This document shows, piece by piece, positions 62,843 through 64,000 of a DNA stretch of 64,000 nt. The stretch lies in assembly GCA_022393335.1 (NCBI GenBank), contig JAJEKB010021353.1, positions 1,643,773 through 1,707,772 on the forward strand, read 5' to 3'. Source of the DNA: Macrotrachela quadricornifera. Taxonomy: Eukaryota; Rotifera; Eurotatoria; Philodinida; Philodinidae. Made by a program: the position numbers and the translations under genes. The first letter of the stretch is position 1. Each line of letters begins with the position of its first letter. Under the pieces are notes generated by a model. It worked only from the letters and a program-made list of their open reading frames with translations, did not search any database and was not told where the DNA came from.

Positions 62843-64000
62843 GTAAATATCTTCATTTTTATATGCAAATAAGTTGTTCGTCACTCTCATGACGACATTT
62901 ATTTCACTGATAAACGTTGTTTTACTGCTTTGCAATGACACGTGTTGGAGATTAAAAAAAAAAGACAACTCTAATAGTTAAATATATGTGTTAGTGAATT
63001 CCGTAATTGTTCATAGATTTGTTAATATAAAAAAGAATCAGAGATGTCCTATAATACCAAAAAAAAGGTCTCGCTCGAATATGAGTTCAAAAATGCATCC
63101 TATTTTTAAGCATGTCATCTCTTCACCACAATCGCATCGATAATGTTTTTTGACGATCAGCGGTTTCTATATAGTCTAATTTATATATGCCTTTTTCTCT
63201 TCCATACTTTTCCAATTTGTGTTTTAACATGAGTCATAGTTCACATTAATGTGACATCCATATTCATCAAAAAAGCAAGAACTGTTACTATGAAAATATT
63301 TTGTATTTAAACATTTATAGACATCTATTTAATGGTCTACACTTGAGTAGAGGTAAAGTTGCTTGAGACAAATTGAGTTTTAATCAGAAAGATTGGTTCT
63401 CTTCTGTTTAGGGTTCTGTATTGAATTCATAGAATGATACACATTTCTGATTATTTTGCACGATTTGAGTTGTATAACTTTCTTAATATGAATGTTAAAT
63501 CATATGCAACATGAGATGTAGTAGCTGCATTGACTTGTCAGCTATTTTCAGACATCAAAATAATGTTTGTTATGCCCACACTACATATTCATTTTGTGAG
63601 CTTTCCTGGATAGACAATTTAACAAACACGAGTGAATCTCATAGTGGATATCATTAATTATGCATGAAAACTAACAGTATATTTTTGTTAAGCAATAAAG
63701 TGCACATCTTAGTGAATCAGATAATTCAGACAAGAGATAGAAAACGGTAGTAAACCTCGCATATCACGCTGACGGCGAAGTCAACATATGAAACCTAGTG
63801 TTGATTGATATTCCAGTAAAATTGCAATGGCAGTCGATACTTTATAGAACTGAAAATAGTACTTGAAGAGATAAGATTTGTTCATCCTTTCGTATATGTA
63901 CTGTTCACTCGCACATCCTATCATTCGAACTTTTACCTAACGTAGTGCATTGATGTTCAGCAAGAAATCCTTTTCACATCAAACACGTGACAAACTTTCA
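62843..64000. other. Right edge, no further gene seen
   Basis: AT-rich with no clear exon continuing the F-box gene and no recognisable repeat. Confidence 0.35.

Noticed and set aside
1..64000. tRNA, rRNA or telomeric repeats
   Set aside because: I looked for GGTTCRANNCC-type B boxes with a matching A box, for rRNA-like conserved blocks and for TGTGGG-type telomere arrays, and found none convincing by eye; a tRNAscan/Infernal run would be decisive.
1..64000. Prokaryotic reading of the window (operons, Shine-Dalgarno sites)
   Set aside because: Spliceosomal introns, eukaryotic transposon families and large gene-free spaces argue strongly against it.

Overview
The window looks like nuclear DNA of a bdelloid rotifer (inference). 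It is AT-rich, has GT-AG introns of about 50 to 850 bp, and carries eukaryotic cut-and-paste transposons (mariner, Tc1/IS630-like, piggyBac, FLYWCH-MULE, a hAT-type BED fragment). Its host genes belong to families I associate with bdelloids: FG-GAP repeat proteins, a mono-ADP-ribosyltransferase-like protein, BTB-TLDc, DUF1349, a short F-box first exon, and a membrane protein with an 'NGDGETG' ectodomain. I saw no bacterial operons, CRISPR array, rRNA or tRNA. Gene density is low, about a dozen host genes in 64 kb, and most transposase genes are broken, so this is accessory, repeat-rich chromatin.

Layout. 1-6.4 kb: an inverted-repeat element (1543-3080), an intact NAD(P)-dependent reductase gene (3270-4316) and a decayed piggyBac transposase. 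6.4-13.2 kb: mostly non-coding, with a deleted mariner (7966-8777), a hairpin (about 9350-9575) and a five-exon membrane protein gene (11230-13223). 13.5-20.1 kb: a 6.6 kb element with roughly 0.4-0.5 kb inverted termini. Its Tc1/IS630-like transposase is split into an N-terminal and a C-terminal part, and an intact DUF1349 gene lies between them on the other strand. 21.3-26.8 kb: BTB-TLDc gene, a second mariner, the ADP-ribosyltransferase-like gene and a decayed Cys/His-rich tail.

27.3-46.6 kb is the most striking part. A segment of about 5-6 kb is present twice in direct orientation. Each copy has a foldback element with a SWIM-finger remnant and an intact 743-codon gene coding for a 2-oxoglutarate/Fe(II) dioxygenase joined to an F-box and a large uncharacterised C-terminal region. 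Copy 1 was later hit by a 3.5 kb FLYWCH-MULE, and copy 2 by two hairpin elements. The two copies therefore act as each other's empty-site controls. A sequence of about 210 bp at the outer left edge of copy 1 recurs inverted beyond the right edge of copy 2, with a shorter relic at the left of copy 2, so the dioxygenase/F-box gene may be cargo of a large inverted-repeat element. Between the copies lies a further element (37321-40157) with a 170-bp tandem repeat at one end.

46.7-64 kb: a nearly complete but frameshifted mariner, a two-exon von Willebrand A gene, a third and older dioxygenase/F-box paralogue split by a frameshift, a long gene-poor stretch, an FG-GAP protein with 14 repeats, an internally deleted piggyBac, and the first exon of an F-box gene near the right edge.

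The host genes do not form a pathway. Common themes are surface or extracellular recognition folds, post-translational modification, F-box adaptor functions and capture or duplication by mobile DNA. All assignments rest on motif recognition by eye; no database search was run.
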